From assembly GCA_028283825.1 (NCBI GenBank), contig JAPWJW010000001.1, positions 2,145,596-2,209,595 on the forward strand: 64,000 nucleotides of DNA, given 5' to 3'. Position numbers and translations under genes: made by a program. Position 1 is the first letter of the stretch; the number at the start of each line of letters is the position of its first letter. Shown in pieces: positions 44,177 to 54,650 of this stretch. The stretch is from Azospirillaceae bacterium (GTDB lineage Bacteria > Pseudomonadota > Alphaproteobacteria > Azospirillales > Azospirillaceae). The notes beneath the pieces were generated by a model that was given only the letters and a program-made list of their open reading frames with translations, was not told the DNA's origin and did no database searches.

Positions 44177-45495
44177 CCGAACAACCGCTCCTGCTTGCTC
44201 TCTGTCTCGGTCGTCGCCTTTTTAGGCGAACCCCAAACATCTTCCGGCACTCGTGTAGCAAGCGCTACAGTGGGTGGCTCACCGAATTTCAGGCGAGGGA
44301 CGGAGGAGGTTTCTGCAAATAGACCTGCCGCATCTCGATCTGATTGGGTGAGGAAACGGTGCCACATGATGACTTGACCACGTAGAGAAGCGCTATTATC
44401 GAGCCGCTTCTTACCTGCCAAAAGTGCACCAGGATAGGAATGTGGAATAAATCCGTTAGTGGTAAAGAAATAAGTAGGATTAATAGCCAAATACCATTGA
44501 TCAAAAATTCGCTCAAATCGAGGAATAAACGCATGGTGCCGAACAAAATCCACACGCGATTTGTCTATCTTACTAAATGAGACATTAACGACCTCAGTTG
44601 ATGTTCTCTTTTTTGAGGATTCATAAGAAAAAGTACGGGATGTGTTTTCTGAATTTGCCCGGAAATAATACAATTTCCTATCTTTATTCCACACAAGTTC
44701 TGAGCGCACTTGATGATCGAACATCTTCCTTAAAAGATAGGAGAAGGTGTTTTGTTCATCATGATCCTCATGAAAAGCAAGAAATGTTGTATCAATGCCC
44801 TCGACTTGATCGGAATCTACAATGCGATGGCACGTATTCCCGCGAGGATCTGAAAATGACCAGAACGCTTCGCCTTTGATAACCCAGTCGAAGCGTGGGG
44901 ACTCGTCAGCATCGAATAGGATCGCCAAGGCCTGCTGAGGCGTATAGGGTGTCGATGCGACAAACATTTCCGCAGGCAACGTTAATGGAAATATGTTGAC
45001 TAGCGCTTCCTCACCACCGCCTAGCGGCGGAACATAATAACCGAAGCCAGCCTTAGGCACAGTCAACTCAGCAAGTCGATCTACTGCATTGACATCCAGA
45101 ATATCAGTTTTTTTGTCAAAATATATTTTTCGGTCTTCTCGACTATGATCGGCAGATACTCCCTTCCAAAAATATGTCTCATCAGATCTACGGTATAGAA
45201 CAATAATAATTGGGAGATTTGATCCACGCCAATAAGCCAGATCATCTGGGCGGAGCAAGTAGGTGAAGCCCACATCATCTTCTGAAGCATACCGAGAAGA
45301 CTCAGTTGCCTTGACTTGCACCGCAATCATACGAGCAAGCGGCTTTCCGTTAGCCATTACCTCTGCGATGCCGTCTATGCCAGCCTCTAGCCGTGAGCGG
45401 CCATCAAACTGAAAGCCCATATTTAGAAAGCGCAAACGGACGGCCGCTTCGCCGATCTCGCCAAGAAGTTGGTTCGACGTGATGGTTTTAGTCAT
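44173..45495 (-). CDS. DREN-APAZ effector (DUF4365 nuclease plus APAZ) of a SPARDA system
   Basis: ATG 45495 is chosen because the family homology begins immediately: [20 protein letters not shown]. It gives 440 aa; the open frame extends upstream through sequence without coding character. The N-terminal 150 residues are the DUF4365 PD-(D/E)XK nuclease with E13/E16, D41 ([12 protein letters not shown]) and Q60-x-K62 ([13 protein letters not shown]). The C-terminal 280 residues form the APAZ region that pairs with short Argonaute. In characterised SPARDA systems, guide-target recognition by the Argonaute triggers collateral DNA and RNA degradation by this subunit. It forms a two-gene operon with the pAgo. 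Confidence 0.88.
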   Translation of the reverse strand: MTKTITSNQLLGEIGEAAVRLRFLNMGFQFDGRSRLEAGIDGIAEVMANGKPLARMIAVQVKATESSRYASEDDVGFTYLLRPDDLAYWRGSNLPIIIVLYRRSDETYFWKGVSADHSREDRKIYFDKKTDILDVNAVDRLAELTVPKAGFGYYVPPLGGGEEALVNIFPLTLPAEMFVASTPYTPQQALAILFDADESPRFDWVIKGEAFWSFSDPRGNTCHRIVDSDQVEGIDTTFLAFHEDHDEQNTFSYLLRKMFDHQVRSELVWNKDRKLYYFRANSENTSRTFSYESSKKRTSTEVVNVSFSKIDKSRVDFVRHHAFIPRFERIFDQWYLAINPTYFFTTNGFIPHSYPGALLAGKKRLDNSASLRGQVIMWHRFLTQSDRDAAGLFAETSSVPRLKFGEPPTVALATRVPEDVWGSPKKATTETESKQERLFG

Positions 45496-45790
45496 AGCCT
45501 GAGAGTAGAACAATTCAAGCACGCCGTTAAGCATTTTCGGCTGAATCTCACCACCTCCGCCCGCCCGTACATAGGTAACGTGGAACTGCATTTCAGCCTT
45601 TAGACTCCCCCACCCATCAGTAACGCCCCCCTTCGCAACCTTCGCTAATTCGCAAGCCCCTCTCGGCAAATCTCCACCATTTCAGCCATTCACCGGACAG
45701 GCTCCCCTCCCGATGATGCCGCCCGAACGGCGAAGGACCGGCACGCCGCCGCCCCGTCGCCCCACGGCATCTTCGAACAGGAACGCCCCG

Positions 45791-46960
45791 ATGAACGCGA
45801 TCGCGCCTGAGCCCGCCACGCCGACCCCCTTCAAGCCCAAGAAGTCCGTCGCCCTGTCGGGTATCGCCGCCGGCAACACCGCGCTGTGCACCGTGGGCAA
45901 GTCGGGTAACGACCTGCACTATCGCGGCTATGACATCCTGGACATCGCCGAGCGCTGCGAATTCGAGGAAGTGGCCTACCTGCTGGTGCACGGCAAGCTG
46001 CCGACCGGGGCGGAACTGCGGGCCTACAAAGCCAAGCTGAAGGCCCTGCGTGGCCTGCCCGCCAGCGTGAAGCAGGCGCTGGAATCCCTGCCGGCCTCCG
46101 CCCACCCCATGGACGTGATGCGCACCGGCGTCTCCGCCTTGGGCTGCGCCCTGCCGGAGAAGGACGACCACAACATCCCCGGCGCCCGCGACATCGCCGA
46201 CCGCCTGATGGCCTCTCTGGGCTCCATGCTGCTGTACTGGTACCACTGGTCCGCCAACGGCAAGCGCATCGAGGTGGAGACAGACGACGCGTCCATCGGT
46301 GCCCACTTCCTGCACCTGCTGCACGGCCGGGCTCCGTCGCCGGCATGGGAGCGGGCGATGCACACCTCCCTCATCCTCTATGCCGAGCATGAGTTCAACG
46401 CCTCCACCTTCACCGGCCGGGTGATCGCCGGCACGGGCTCCGACCTGTATTCGGCCGTCACCGGCGCCATCGGCGCGCTGCGGGGGCCCAAGCACGGCGG
46501 CGCCAACGAGGTCGCGTTCGAGACCCAGAAGCGCTACGAGACGCCGGACGAGGCGGAGGCCGACATCCGCGCCCGGGTCGAGCGCAAGGAGGTGGTGATC
46601 GGCTTCGGCCACCCGGTCTACACCGTCTCCGACCCACGCAATGAGGTCATCAAGCGCGTCGCCCACAGCCTGTCGGTGGAGGCGGGCTCCACCCGCATGT
46701 TCGACATCGCCGCCCGGCTGGAGGCGGTGATGTGGGAGGTGAAGCGCATGTTCCCCAACCTCGATTGGTTCAGCGCCGTCAGCTATCACATGATGGGCGT
46801 GCCCACGGCCATGTTCACCCCGCTGTTCGTCATCGCCCGCACCTCCGGCTGGGCGGCGCACATCATCGAGCAGCGCATCGACAACAAGATCATCCGCCCC
46901 AGCGCCAACTATGTCGGGCCGGACGACCGCGCCTTCGTGTCCCTGGACCAGCGCCAATAA
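45791..46960 (+). CDS. prpC: 2-methylcitrate synthase
   Basis: The open frame extends to 45713, but ATG 45791 begins the plausible N-terminus ([20 protein letters not shown]), giving 389 aa. Citrate synthase landmarks are [40 protein letters not shown], catalytic His in [31 protein letters not shown] and the Asp in [20 protein letters not shown]. SGIAAGxT with LHYRGYDI and the short length distinguish PrpC from the larger housekeeping GltA. It condenses propionyl-CoA with oxaloacetate and is the first gene of the prpC-acnD-prpF-prpB operon. Confidence 0.93.
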   Translation: MNAIAPEPATPTPFKPKKSVALSGIAAGNTALCTVGKSGNDLHYRGYDILDIAERCEFEEVAYLLVHGKLPTGAELRAYKAKLKALRGLPASVKQALESLPASAHPMDVMRTGVSALGCALPEKDDHNIPGARDIADRLMASLGSMLLYWYHWSANGKRIEVETDDASIGAHFLHLLHGRAPSPAWERAMHTSLILYAEHEFNASTFTGRVIAGTGSDLYSAVTGAIGALRGPKHGGANEVAFETQKRYETPDEAEADIRARVERKEVVIGFGHPVYTVSDPRNEVIKRVAHSLSVEAGSTRMFDIAARLEAVMWEVKRMFPNLDWFSAVSYHMMGVPTAMFTPLFVIARTSGWAAHIIEQRIDNKIIRPSANYVGPDDRAFVSLDQRQ

Positions 46961-46974
46961 GGGCGGGACCAGTG

Positions 46975-49607
46975 ATGAACTCCCCCTACCGCAAGCAGCT
47001 GCCCGGCACGGCGCTGGACTATTTCGACGCGCCGGCCGCCGTGGACGCCCTCCGCCCCGGTGCCTGGGCCTGCCTGCCCTACGTCTCCCGCGTGCTGGCG
47101 GAGCAGCTGGTGCGCCGCTGTGACCCCGCGCTGCTGACCGACGCGCTCCGCCAACTGGTGGAGCGGCGGCGCGACCTGGATTTCCCCTGGTACCCGGCCC
47201 GCGTCGTCTGCCACGACATCCTGGGCCAGACGGCCCTGGTGGACCTGGCGGGCCTGCGGGACGCCATCGCGGACCAGGGCGGCGACCCGGCCAAGGTCAA
47301 CCCGGTGGTGCCGACGCAGCTGATCGTGGACCATTCCCTGGCCGTCGAATACGCCGGCCATGATCCCCGGGCGTTCGAGAAGAACCGCGCCGTGGAGGAC
47401 CGCCGCAATGAGGACCGCTTCCACTTCATCGACTGGACCAAGCGCGCCTTCGAGAACGTGGATGTCATCCCCGCCGGCAACGGCATCATGCACCAGATCA
47501 ACCTGGAGAAGATGTCGCCGATCATCCAGGTGCGCGACGGCGTCACCTTCCCCGACACCTGCGTCGGCACCGACAGCCACACGCCGCACGTCGACGCCCT
47601 GGGCGTCATCGCCATCGGCGGGGCGGGCTGGAGGCGGAAACGGTGATGCTGGGCCGCGCCTCGATGATGCGCCTGCCCGACATCGTCGGCGTCCGCCTGA
47701 CCGGCCGGCGCCAGCCGGGCATCACCGCCACCGACATCGTGCTGGCCCTGACGGAGTTCCTGCGGAAGGAGCGCGTGGTCGGCGCCTGGCTGGAGTTCTT
47801 CGGCAATGGCGCCGCCAGCCTGTCCATCGGCGACCGGGCCACCATTTCCAACATGTGCCCGGAATACGGCGCCACGGCGGCCATGTTCCACATCGACCGC
47901 CAGACCATCGAGTATCTGACGCTGACCGGCCGTGAGCCGGAACAGGTGGCCCTGGTCGAGACCTACGCCCGGACCCTGGGCCTGTGGGCCGACGCGCTGG
48001 ACAGCGCGGAGTATGAGCGGGTGCTGGCCTTCGACCTCGCCAGTGTCGAGCGCACCATGGCCGGCCCCTCTAACCCGCACAAACGCCTACCCACCGCCGC
48101 CCTGAAGGAACGCGGCATCGCCGTGAACCTGGACGGGGCGCTGGCGGAGGAGCGCCAGGGCCTGCTGCCCGACGGCGCCGTCATCATCGCCGCCATCACC
48201 AGCTGCACCAACACCTCCAACCCGCGCAACGTGGTGGCCGCCGGCCTGCTGGCCCGCAAGGCCAACGCCCTGGGCCTGGTGCGCAAGCCCTGGGTCAAGA
48301 CCAGCTTCGCCCCCGGTTCCAAGGTGGCGCGGCTGTACCTGGAGGAGGCCGGGCTGCTGGCCGACCTGGAGGCGCTGGGCTTCGGCATCGTCGCCTACGC
48401 CTGCACCACCTGCAACGGCATGTCCGGCACGCTGGATCCCGCCATCCAGCGGGAGATCGTGGAACGCGACCTCTATGCCACCGCCGTGCTGTCGGGCAAC
48501 CGCAACTTCGACGGCCGCATCCACCCCTATGCTAAACAGGCCTTCCTGGCCTCGCCCCCCCTGGTGGTGGCCTACGCCATCGCCGGCACGGTACGCTTCG
48601 ACATCGAAACCGACGCGCTGGGCACGGACCGGGACGGCCGGCCGATCACGCTGAAGGATCTGTGGCCCACGGACGCGGAGATCGACGCCATCGTCGCCGC
48701 CAGCGTGAAGCCGGAGCAGTTCCGTGCGGTGTATGAGCCCATGTTCGGCGCCCGCCGCGCGGTGGAAAAGGTCAGCCCGCTGTACGACTGGCGTCCCGCG
48801 TTCACCTACATCCGCCGCCCGCCCTATTGGGATACGGAGGGGGTGGGCGCCCTGGCCGCGACCCCGCGCACCCTGACCGGCATGCGGCCCCTGGCCATCC
48901 TGCCGGACAACATCACCACCGACCATCTGTCGCCCTCCAACGCCATCCTGGCCAACTCGGCGGCCGGCGAGTATCTGGCCCGCATGGGCCTGCCGGAGGA
49001 GGACTTCAATTCCTACGCCACCCACCGCGGCGACCACCTGACCGCCATGCGCGCCACCTTCGCCAATCCGCAGCTGGTCAATGAGACGGCGGTGGTGGAT
49101 GGGGCGGTGAAAAAGGGCTCCCTGGCCCGCCTGGAGCCCGACGGCCGGGTCATGCGCATGTGGGAGGCGATCGAGACCTACCTGGACCGCCGACAGCCGC
49201 TGATCATCATCGCCGGCGCCGACTACGGCCAGGGGTCCAGCCGCGACTGGGCCGCCAAGGGTGTGCGCCTGGCCGGGGTGGAGGCCATCGTGGCCGAGGG
49301 GTTCGAGCGCATCCACCGCACCAACCTGATCGGCATGGGCGTGCTGCCGCTGGAGTTCAAGGTCGGCACTACCCGCTTGACGCTGGGCCTGGACGGCACC
49401 GAGACCTATGACGTGATCGGCGACCGCCAGCCTGGCGCCGACCTGGCCCTGGTCATCCACCGCCGCAATGGCGACACTGTCCAGGTGCCGGTGACCTGCC
49501 GCCTGGACACGGCCGAGGAAGTGTCGATCTATGAGGCGGGCGGTGTGCTGCAGCGCTTCGCCCAGGATTTCCTGGCCTCGGAAGGCGCTGAGAGGAAGGC
49601 CGTCTGA
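46975..49607 (+). pseudogene. acnD: 2-methylcitrate dehydratase AcnD (aconitase-like), frameshifted near 47620
   Basis: The first frame (46975-47646) carries the aconitase N-domain: YVSRVLAEQLVRRCDPALL, PTQLIVDHSLAVEYAGHD, GNGIMHQINLEKMSPIIQVR and DTCVGTDSHTPHVDALGVIA, then derails. The rest is in another frame, with the cluster cysteines in AITSCTNTSNPRNVVAAGLL and YACTTCNGMSG, and the swivel domain GADYGQGSSRDWAAKGVRLA. Adding one base in the GGGG run at 47620-47623 restores IGVGGLEAETVML. The complete protein would be about 877 aa. It dehydrates 2-methylcitrate and needs PrpF. This is either a real null mutation or a sequence error in a G-run. Confidence 0.9.
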
Positions 49608-50812
49608 TGACATCAGCCCCGCAAATCCGCATCCCCGCCACCTATATGCGCGGCGGCACCAGCAAGGGCGTGTTCTTCCGCCTGGATGACCTGCCGGAAC
49701 GCTGCCAGGTGCCGGGGCCGGCGCGCGACCGCCTGTTCCTGCGGGTGATCGGCAGCCCCGACCCCTATGCCAAGCACACCGACGGCATGGGCGGCGCCAC
49801 CTCCAGCACCAGTAAATGCGTGATCCTGTCCAGAAGCACACGGGCCCACCACGACGTCGACTATCTCTATGGCCAGGTGGCCATCGACAGCGCCTTCGTC
49901 GACTGGTCCGGCAACTGCGGCAACCTATCGACGGCGGCCGGCGCTTTCGCCCTGCACGCCGGCCTGGTCGACCCGGCGCGCATTCCGGAAAACGGCGTGT
50001 GCGTGGTCCGCATCTGGCAAGCCAAGATCGGCAAAACCATCATCGCCCATGTGCCGGTGACCAACGGCCAGGTCCAGGAGACCGGCGATTTCGAGCTGGA
50101 CGGCGTCACCTTCCCGGCGGCCGAGATCGTGCTGGAGTTCCTCGACCCAGCGGATGAGGGCGACGGCGATAGCGGCGGTGCGATGTTCCCCACCGGCAAC
50201 CTGGTGGACGTGATGGAAGTGCCGGAAGCGCTGGTCCCCGGCGGCCGGTTGCAGGCCACGCTGATCAACGCCGGCATCCCCACCATCTTCGTCAACGCCA
50301 CCGACATCGGCTACACCGGCACGGAATTGCAGGGCGCCATCAACGGCGACGCCCAGGCGCTCGCCCGGTTCGAGGCCTTGCGGACCATCGGCGCCCTGCG
50401 CATGGGCCTGATCAAGGATGTGAGCGAGGCGCCCAAGCGCCAGCACACGCCCAAGATCGCCTTCGTGGCACCCCCGGCCGACTACCTCGCGTCCAGCGGC
50501 AAGGCCATCCGGGCCGGCGACGTCGATCTGCTAGTCCGCGCCCTGTCCATGGGCAAACTGCACCACGCCATGATGGGCACGGCGGCGGTGGCCATCGCCA
50601 CAGCGGCGGCGGTGCCCGGCACCCTGGTCAACCTGGCCGCTGGCGGTGGTGACCGCACCGCAGTCCGCTTCGGCCATCCCTCCGGCACCCTGCGCGTCGG
50701 TGCCGAGGCCAAGCAGGTCGACGGGCAATGGACCGTCACCAAGGCCGTCATGAGCCGCAGCGCCCGCATCCTGATGGAAGGCTGGGTCCGCGTGCCCGCC
50801 GACTCCTTCTGA
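49607..50812 (+). CDS. prpF: 2-methylaconitate cis-trans isomerase PrpF
   Basis: The protein is 401 aa; ATG 49607 overlaps the acnD stop by one base. PrpF motifs are IPATYMRGGTSKGVFFRLDD near the N-terminus, TDGMGGATSSTSKCVILS, SGNCGNLSTAAGAFALHAGL (second-site Cys region) and GAMFPTGNLVDVMEV. The C-terminal SMGKLHHAMMGTAAVAIATA completes the DAP-epimerase-like fold. It isomerises the trans-2-methylaconitate made by AcnD so that an aconitase can complete hydration. Its presence confirms the AcnD/PrpF version of the cycle rather than PrpD. Confidence 0.95.
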   Translation: MTSAPQIRIPATYMRGGTSKGVFFRLDDLPERCQVPGPARDRLFLRVIGSPDPYAKHTDGMGGATSSTSKCVILSRSTRAHHDVDYLYGQVAIDSAFVDWSGNCGNLSTAAGAFALHAGLVDPARIPENGVCVVRIWQAKIGKTIIAHVPVTNGQVQETGDFELDGVTFPAAEIVLEFLDPADEGDGDSGGAMFPTGNLVDVMEVPEALVPGGRLQATLINAGIPTIFVNATDIGYTGTELQGAINGDAQALARFEALRTIGALRMGLIKDVSEAPKRQHTPKIAFVAPPADYLASSGKAIRAGDVDLLVRALSMGKLHHAMMGTAAVAIATAAAVPGTLVNLAAGGGDRTAVRFGHPSGTLRVGAEAKQVDGQWTVTKAVMSRSARILMEGWVRVPADSF

Positions 50813-50831
50813 TCTTCAAGGAAGAAAAGCA

Positions 50832-51692
50832 ATGTCCACTCGCAAGCAGCTCAAGGCCCTGGTGGAGGCGCGCCGCGGCGTCATCGTCCCCGGCGCGTTC
50901 AACGCCCTGTCCGCCAAGGTGGTGGAGGACCTGGGGTTCGAGGCCATTTACGTCACCGGCGCCGGCGTCACCAACATGTGGTTCGGCATGCCCGACCAGG
51001 GCTTCATGGGCCTGGCGGAGATCGCCGACCACACCGCCCGCATCCGCGACACGGTGAACGTCCCCCTGCTGGTCGACGCCGACACCGGCTTCGGCAACGC
51101 GCTCAACGTCTATCACACCGTGCGCACGCTGGAGCGGGCGGGTGCGGACTGCATCCAGCTGGAGGACCAGGTGGCGCCCAAGCGCTGCGGCCACTTCTCC
51201 GGCAAGGAGGTCATCTCCATCGAGGAGGCCGTCTCCAAGATCAAGGCGGCGGTGGACGCCCGCCGCGACCCGGACCTGATGATCATGGCCCGCACCGACG
51301 CCGCCGCCGTCCACGGCTTCGACGCCGCCATCGACCGCGCGGCGCAGTTCGCCGAAGCCGGCGCCGACATCCTGTTCGTGGAGGCGGTCACGACGGCCGA
51401 CGAGGTTCGCGCCCTGCCGCAGCGCCTGGCCAAGCCGCAGCTGATGAACATGGTCATCGGCGGCAAGACCCCCATCTTCAACGCCACCGACCTGGCCGAC
51501 CTCGGCTACGGCATCGTCCTCTACGCCAACGCCGCCCTGCAGGGTGCCGTGACCGGCATGCAGAAGGCCCTGACCGTGCTGCGCGACGAAAAAGAGGTCA
51601 AGGAATCCAGCGGCCTGGTCGCCCCCTTCGCCGAACGCCAGCGCCTGGTGGGCAAGCCGGAGTGGGATGCGCTGGAGCGGCGGTATAGCTGA
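50832..51692 (+). CDS. prpB: Methylisocitrate lyase (isocitrate lyase/PEP mutase superfamily)
   Basis: The protein is 286 aa; the SD AAGGAAG precedes ATG 50832. The superfamily barrel shows VTGAGVTNMWFGMPDQGFMG, PLLVDADTGFGNALNVYHTV (metal-binding Asp) and EDQVAPKRCGHFSGKEVISI with the catalytic KRCGH, then IMARTDAAAVHGFDAAIDR. It cleaves 2-methylisocitrate to pyruvate and succinate, closing the methylcitrate cycle. Isolated from its operon it could be called an oxaloacetate decarboxylase-like enzyme; position behind prpF supports PrpB. Confidence 0.88.
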   Translation: MSTRKQLKALVEARRGVIVPGAFNALSAKVVEDLGFEAIYVTGAGVTNMWFGMPDQGFMGLAEIADHTARIRDTVNVPLLVDADTGFGNALNVYHTVRTLERAGADCIQLEDQVAPKRCGHFSGKEVISIEEAVSKIKAAVDARRDPDLMIMARTDAAAVHGFDAAIDRAAQFAEAGADILFVEAVTTADEVRALPQRLAKPQLMNMVIGGKTPIFNATDLADLGYGIVLYANAALQGAVTGMQKALTVLRDEKEVKESSGLVAPFAERQRLVGKPEWDALERRYS

Positions 51693-51937
51693 TGCCTCAG
51701 GATGGTAAGGGGCTCGTGTGCGCCAACTCATAGGCTGAAAAGAGGTCCCCGACTGACCTGCACTATCGACGGATCACCGAGATCGGCGACGTAGCAAGTG
51801 GCTTTTCCGGAGTGGCCGTCGCAGACGGGCCCACGGCCATCTGGCTGCAAATCTGTGCGTTAGTGCAACTTTTTCCTCCAAAGACTCATCTAAGTTGTGG
51901 CAATACTCGAAATAATTTTCATGTCTCGGGGTTAGCC

Positions 51938-54544
51938 ATGGCATTCAAGCCGCCATCCGTCCAGTCCATCGTGCCCGAGAGCCCGGACCGTCTCTTTCGA
52001 GATCTCCCTCGGCGAAAGCACCCGAGCCTATACGACCATCAGGGCCAGATCCTGCGAACCTACGTGGCTCAGGCCGTAGATGCACCGGATGTGGCACTCC
52101 AACTACCAACGGGTAGCGGTAAAACGCTCGTCGGACTCCTCGTGGCGGAGTGGCGTCGTCGCAAGAACCGTGAGCGCGTGGTCTATCTTTGCCCTACTCG
52201 CCAGCTCGTAAACCAGGTCGTAACAGAAGCGTCTTCGAAGTACGGCCTAACGGTGGAGCCGTTTACAGGTCGGATCGTAAATTATGCCCCCGAGGCCAAG
52301 GCAGCCTACCAGAACGCGGACCGTGTGGCCGTTACCACCTACAGCAGCCTCTTCAACACCAATCCGTTCTTCACGGACCCAGAAGTCATCATCATCGACG
52401 ACGCGCATGCGTCGGAGAATTACATTGCTAGCACCTGGACCTTGCGGATCAGCCGATTTGAAGAGAAAGACGAGATCCTCTTTAAAGCCGTTGCGGGCGT
52501 GCTCAAAAGCATTCTCGATGACACCAATTATCGGCGCCTAACCGGCGTCTCGCATTCAGTCAACGATGTGACATGGGTGGACAAGATCCCCACGCCCCAA
52601 CTTGCAGCCATTGCCAGTGAACTGCATGCGGCAATAAGCGAGAACATTGACGAAAGCGAACAGCGCTATTCCTGGCGAATGATCGGCGACCATCTCAAAG
52701 CTTGCCAACTCTATGTCTCTTCCTCGGAGGTGCTGATCCGCCCGCTGATCCCACCGACATGGAGTCACACGCCTTTTAATGGCGCCACCCAACGCATCTT
52801 TATGTCAGCGACCCTCGGTGCTGGCGGTGACCTAGAGCGGCTGACCGGCCGCCCGAAGATCAAACGCCTACCTATTCCCGAGGGCTGGGATCGGCAGGGC
52901 ATTGGTCGTCGCTTTTTCATTTTCCCCGAAAAAACCCTGAAGGAAAACGAGATCAGCAGCCTCCGGCGGTCGCTGATGACAGCTGCAGGGCGCAGCCTCG
53001 TGCTTACACCCAGCAACGACGGAGCGGATGTCATCACCGCAGATGTTGAAGAGAAACTCAAATATCCGGTTTTTTCAGGCGAGGATTTAGAGGACCGCAA
53101 AGCCGATTTCGTCGCCGCCTCACCCGCCGTCGCAGTGGTGGCAAATAGGTATGATGGGATCGATTTCCCAGACGATGATTGCCGCCTCCTCTTCGTGGAG
53201 GGGCTACCCCGCGCCACTAACCTTCAAGAACGGTTCGTCATGAACCGAATGGGTGCAAATATTCTATTTAACGAAAGGGTGCAGGCCCGCGTCTTACAGG
53301 CGGTTGGTCGTTGCACTCGGGGCTTGAACGACTATTCGGCAGTCGTTGTGACAGGTGAAGATCTACCCGCTTACCTCACCGATCGGAAGCGCCGCGGCTT
53401 CTTCCACCCCGAACTGCAGGCTGAGCTTGAGTTTGGCATTGAGCAATCGACGAGTGACCTATCGAATAACGTCACGGCTGAGACTATCCTCGAGAACTTC
53501 AACATCTTTCTTGAGCACGAGGCCGAATGGGAGGGAGCGAACCAGGGTATTCTAGAGTCGCGGGACAAGGCCACCCAAGCGCCATTTCCGGCCATGGATG
53601 ATTTGTCCAATGCGGTACCGCACGAGATCGCTTGGCAACGGGCCTTATGGGACGAAGACTACAGCAAGGCCTTTGAAGCCGCGCGGGATGTCCTTGGCTT
53701 GCTGACTAACCCAGACCTGCGAGGGTACCGGGCATTATGGCATTATCTGGCTGGTAGTGCTGCACAACTCGCTGCTAACGACGGCGATACGGCTCTCCAG
53801 GCCCAGGCCAAGGCCCAGTTCCGGCAGGCCAAGGAAGCGTCTTCGGGCATTACTTGGCTTGTTGGGCTTGCGCGTGCCAGCGGGATTCCACCTACTGCCG
53901 AGGAGAGCCAGCACGCGGCGGTGATGGCCCAAGTCGAACGCCTTGAAGCGTATCTCCACAAGCTCGGGACAGTTCACAATCGGGCCTTCTCGGCACGCGA
54001 GAAGAAAATCAGGGAAGGTCTCGCGACGGGCGCTGACTTCGAAACCGCTCAAGTTCTCTTAGGGGAGCACCTGGGTTTCGAAGCGGGTAAAAAGGAAGAG
54101 GATGCCTCGCCTGATCCCTGGTGGCGTATTGGCGAATTTGCCTTCGTTTTTGAAGATCATGCCAACGCCAGTGCTGACGCATTTATAGACGCCACCAAGG
54201 CTCGCCAAGCCGCATCTCACCCCGACTGGCTACGAGAGCATGTTCCGGGAACGGCCGGTGCCAACATCCAGTCGGTCCTGGTTAGTCCAGTCAGCAAAGC
54301 GAAGAAGGGCGCTATGCCTCACCTCGGGCGCGTCACATTCTGGGGTTTGACCGATTTTCGGAGCTGGTCGGACAAAGCACTGGAAGCCATGCGGGAACTT
54401 CGGCGCGAGTTTGTAGAGTCTGGTGATCTTGCGTGGCGCGCCCAGGCCGCTCAGAAACTCCAAGAGATTCGGGCGGACGCCCCTAGCTTGAGCGCCTGGC
54501 TATCCGCTCGTCCAGCGAAGGCGCTCCTTAAAGAGGTGTTGTGA
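51938..54544 (+). CDS. Large SF2 DEAD/DEAH-box helicase, candidate defence protein
   Basis: ATG 51938 is the first start in a plausible context (868 aa); the frame is open further upstream without coding character. N-terminal helicase motifs are YDHQGQILRTY, Walker A ALQLPTGSGKTLVGLLVAEW (residues 57-63), VVYLCPTRQLVNQV and a DEAH-type box IIIDDAHASENY (154-157). The second lobe has IFMSATL, VVANRYDGIDFPDDDCRLLF and the arginine motif QAVGRCTRGLNDYS. The 350-residue C-terminal region is helical and unrecognised, ending in HLGRVTFWGLTDFRSWSDKA. Base composition differs from the prp genes. No partner (such as HamA of Hachiman) is adjacent. Confidence 0.8.
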   Translation: MAFKPPSVQSIVPESPDRLFRDLPRRKHPSLYDHQGQILRTYVAQAVDAPDVALQLPTGSGKTLVGLLVAEWRRRKNRERVVYLCPTRQLVNQVVTEASSKYGLTVEPFTGRIVNYAPEAKAAYQNADRVAVTTYSSLFNTNPFFTDPEVIIIDDAHASENYIASTWTLRISRFEEKDEILFKAVAGVLKSILDDTNYRRLTGVSHSVNDVTWVDKIPTPQLAAIASELHAAISENIDESEQRYSWRMIGDHLKACQLYVSSSEVLIRPLIPPTWSHTPFNGATQRIFMSATLGAGGDLERLTGRPKIKRLPIPEGWDRQGIGRRFFIFPEKTLKENEISSLRRSLMTAAGRSLVLTPSNDGADVITADVEEKLKYPVFSGEDLEDRKADFVAASPAVAVVANRYDGIDFPDDDCRLLFVEGLPRATNLQERFVMNRMGANILFNERVQARVLQAVGRCTRGLNDYSAVVVTGEDLPAYLTDRKRRGFFHPELQAELEFGIEQSTSDLSNNVTAETILENFNIFLEHEAEWEGANQGILESRDKATQAPFPAMDDLSNAVPHEIAWQRALWDEDYSKAFEAARDVLGLLTNPDLRGYRALWHYLAGSAAQLAANDGDTALQAQAKAQFRQAKEASSGITWLVGLARASGIPPTAEESQHAAVMAQVERLEAYLHKLGTVHNRAFSAREKKIREGLATGADFETAQVLLGEHLGFEAGKKEEDASPDPWWRIGEFAFVFEDHANASADAFIDATKARQAASHPDWLREHVPGTAGANIQSVLVSPVSKAKKGAMPHLGRVTFWGLTDFRSWSDKALEAMRELRREFVESGDLAWRAQAAQKLQEIRADAPSLSAWLSARPAKALLKEVL

Positions 54545-54650
54545 TGTGATCTGAACAGCTTTTGCGAGATACGATGGTTTTCTCACCTCGTGCCTTCCAA
54601 ACCGGTCGAGCAGAAGTCAGTCCCACGATGGTCATACTAAATTCGCGCCC

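Noticed and set aside
48087..49841. 584 aa minus-strand ORF opposite acnD/prpF
   Set aside because: Shadow frame crossing two genes of the prp operon.
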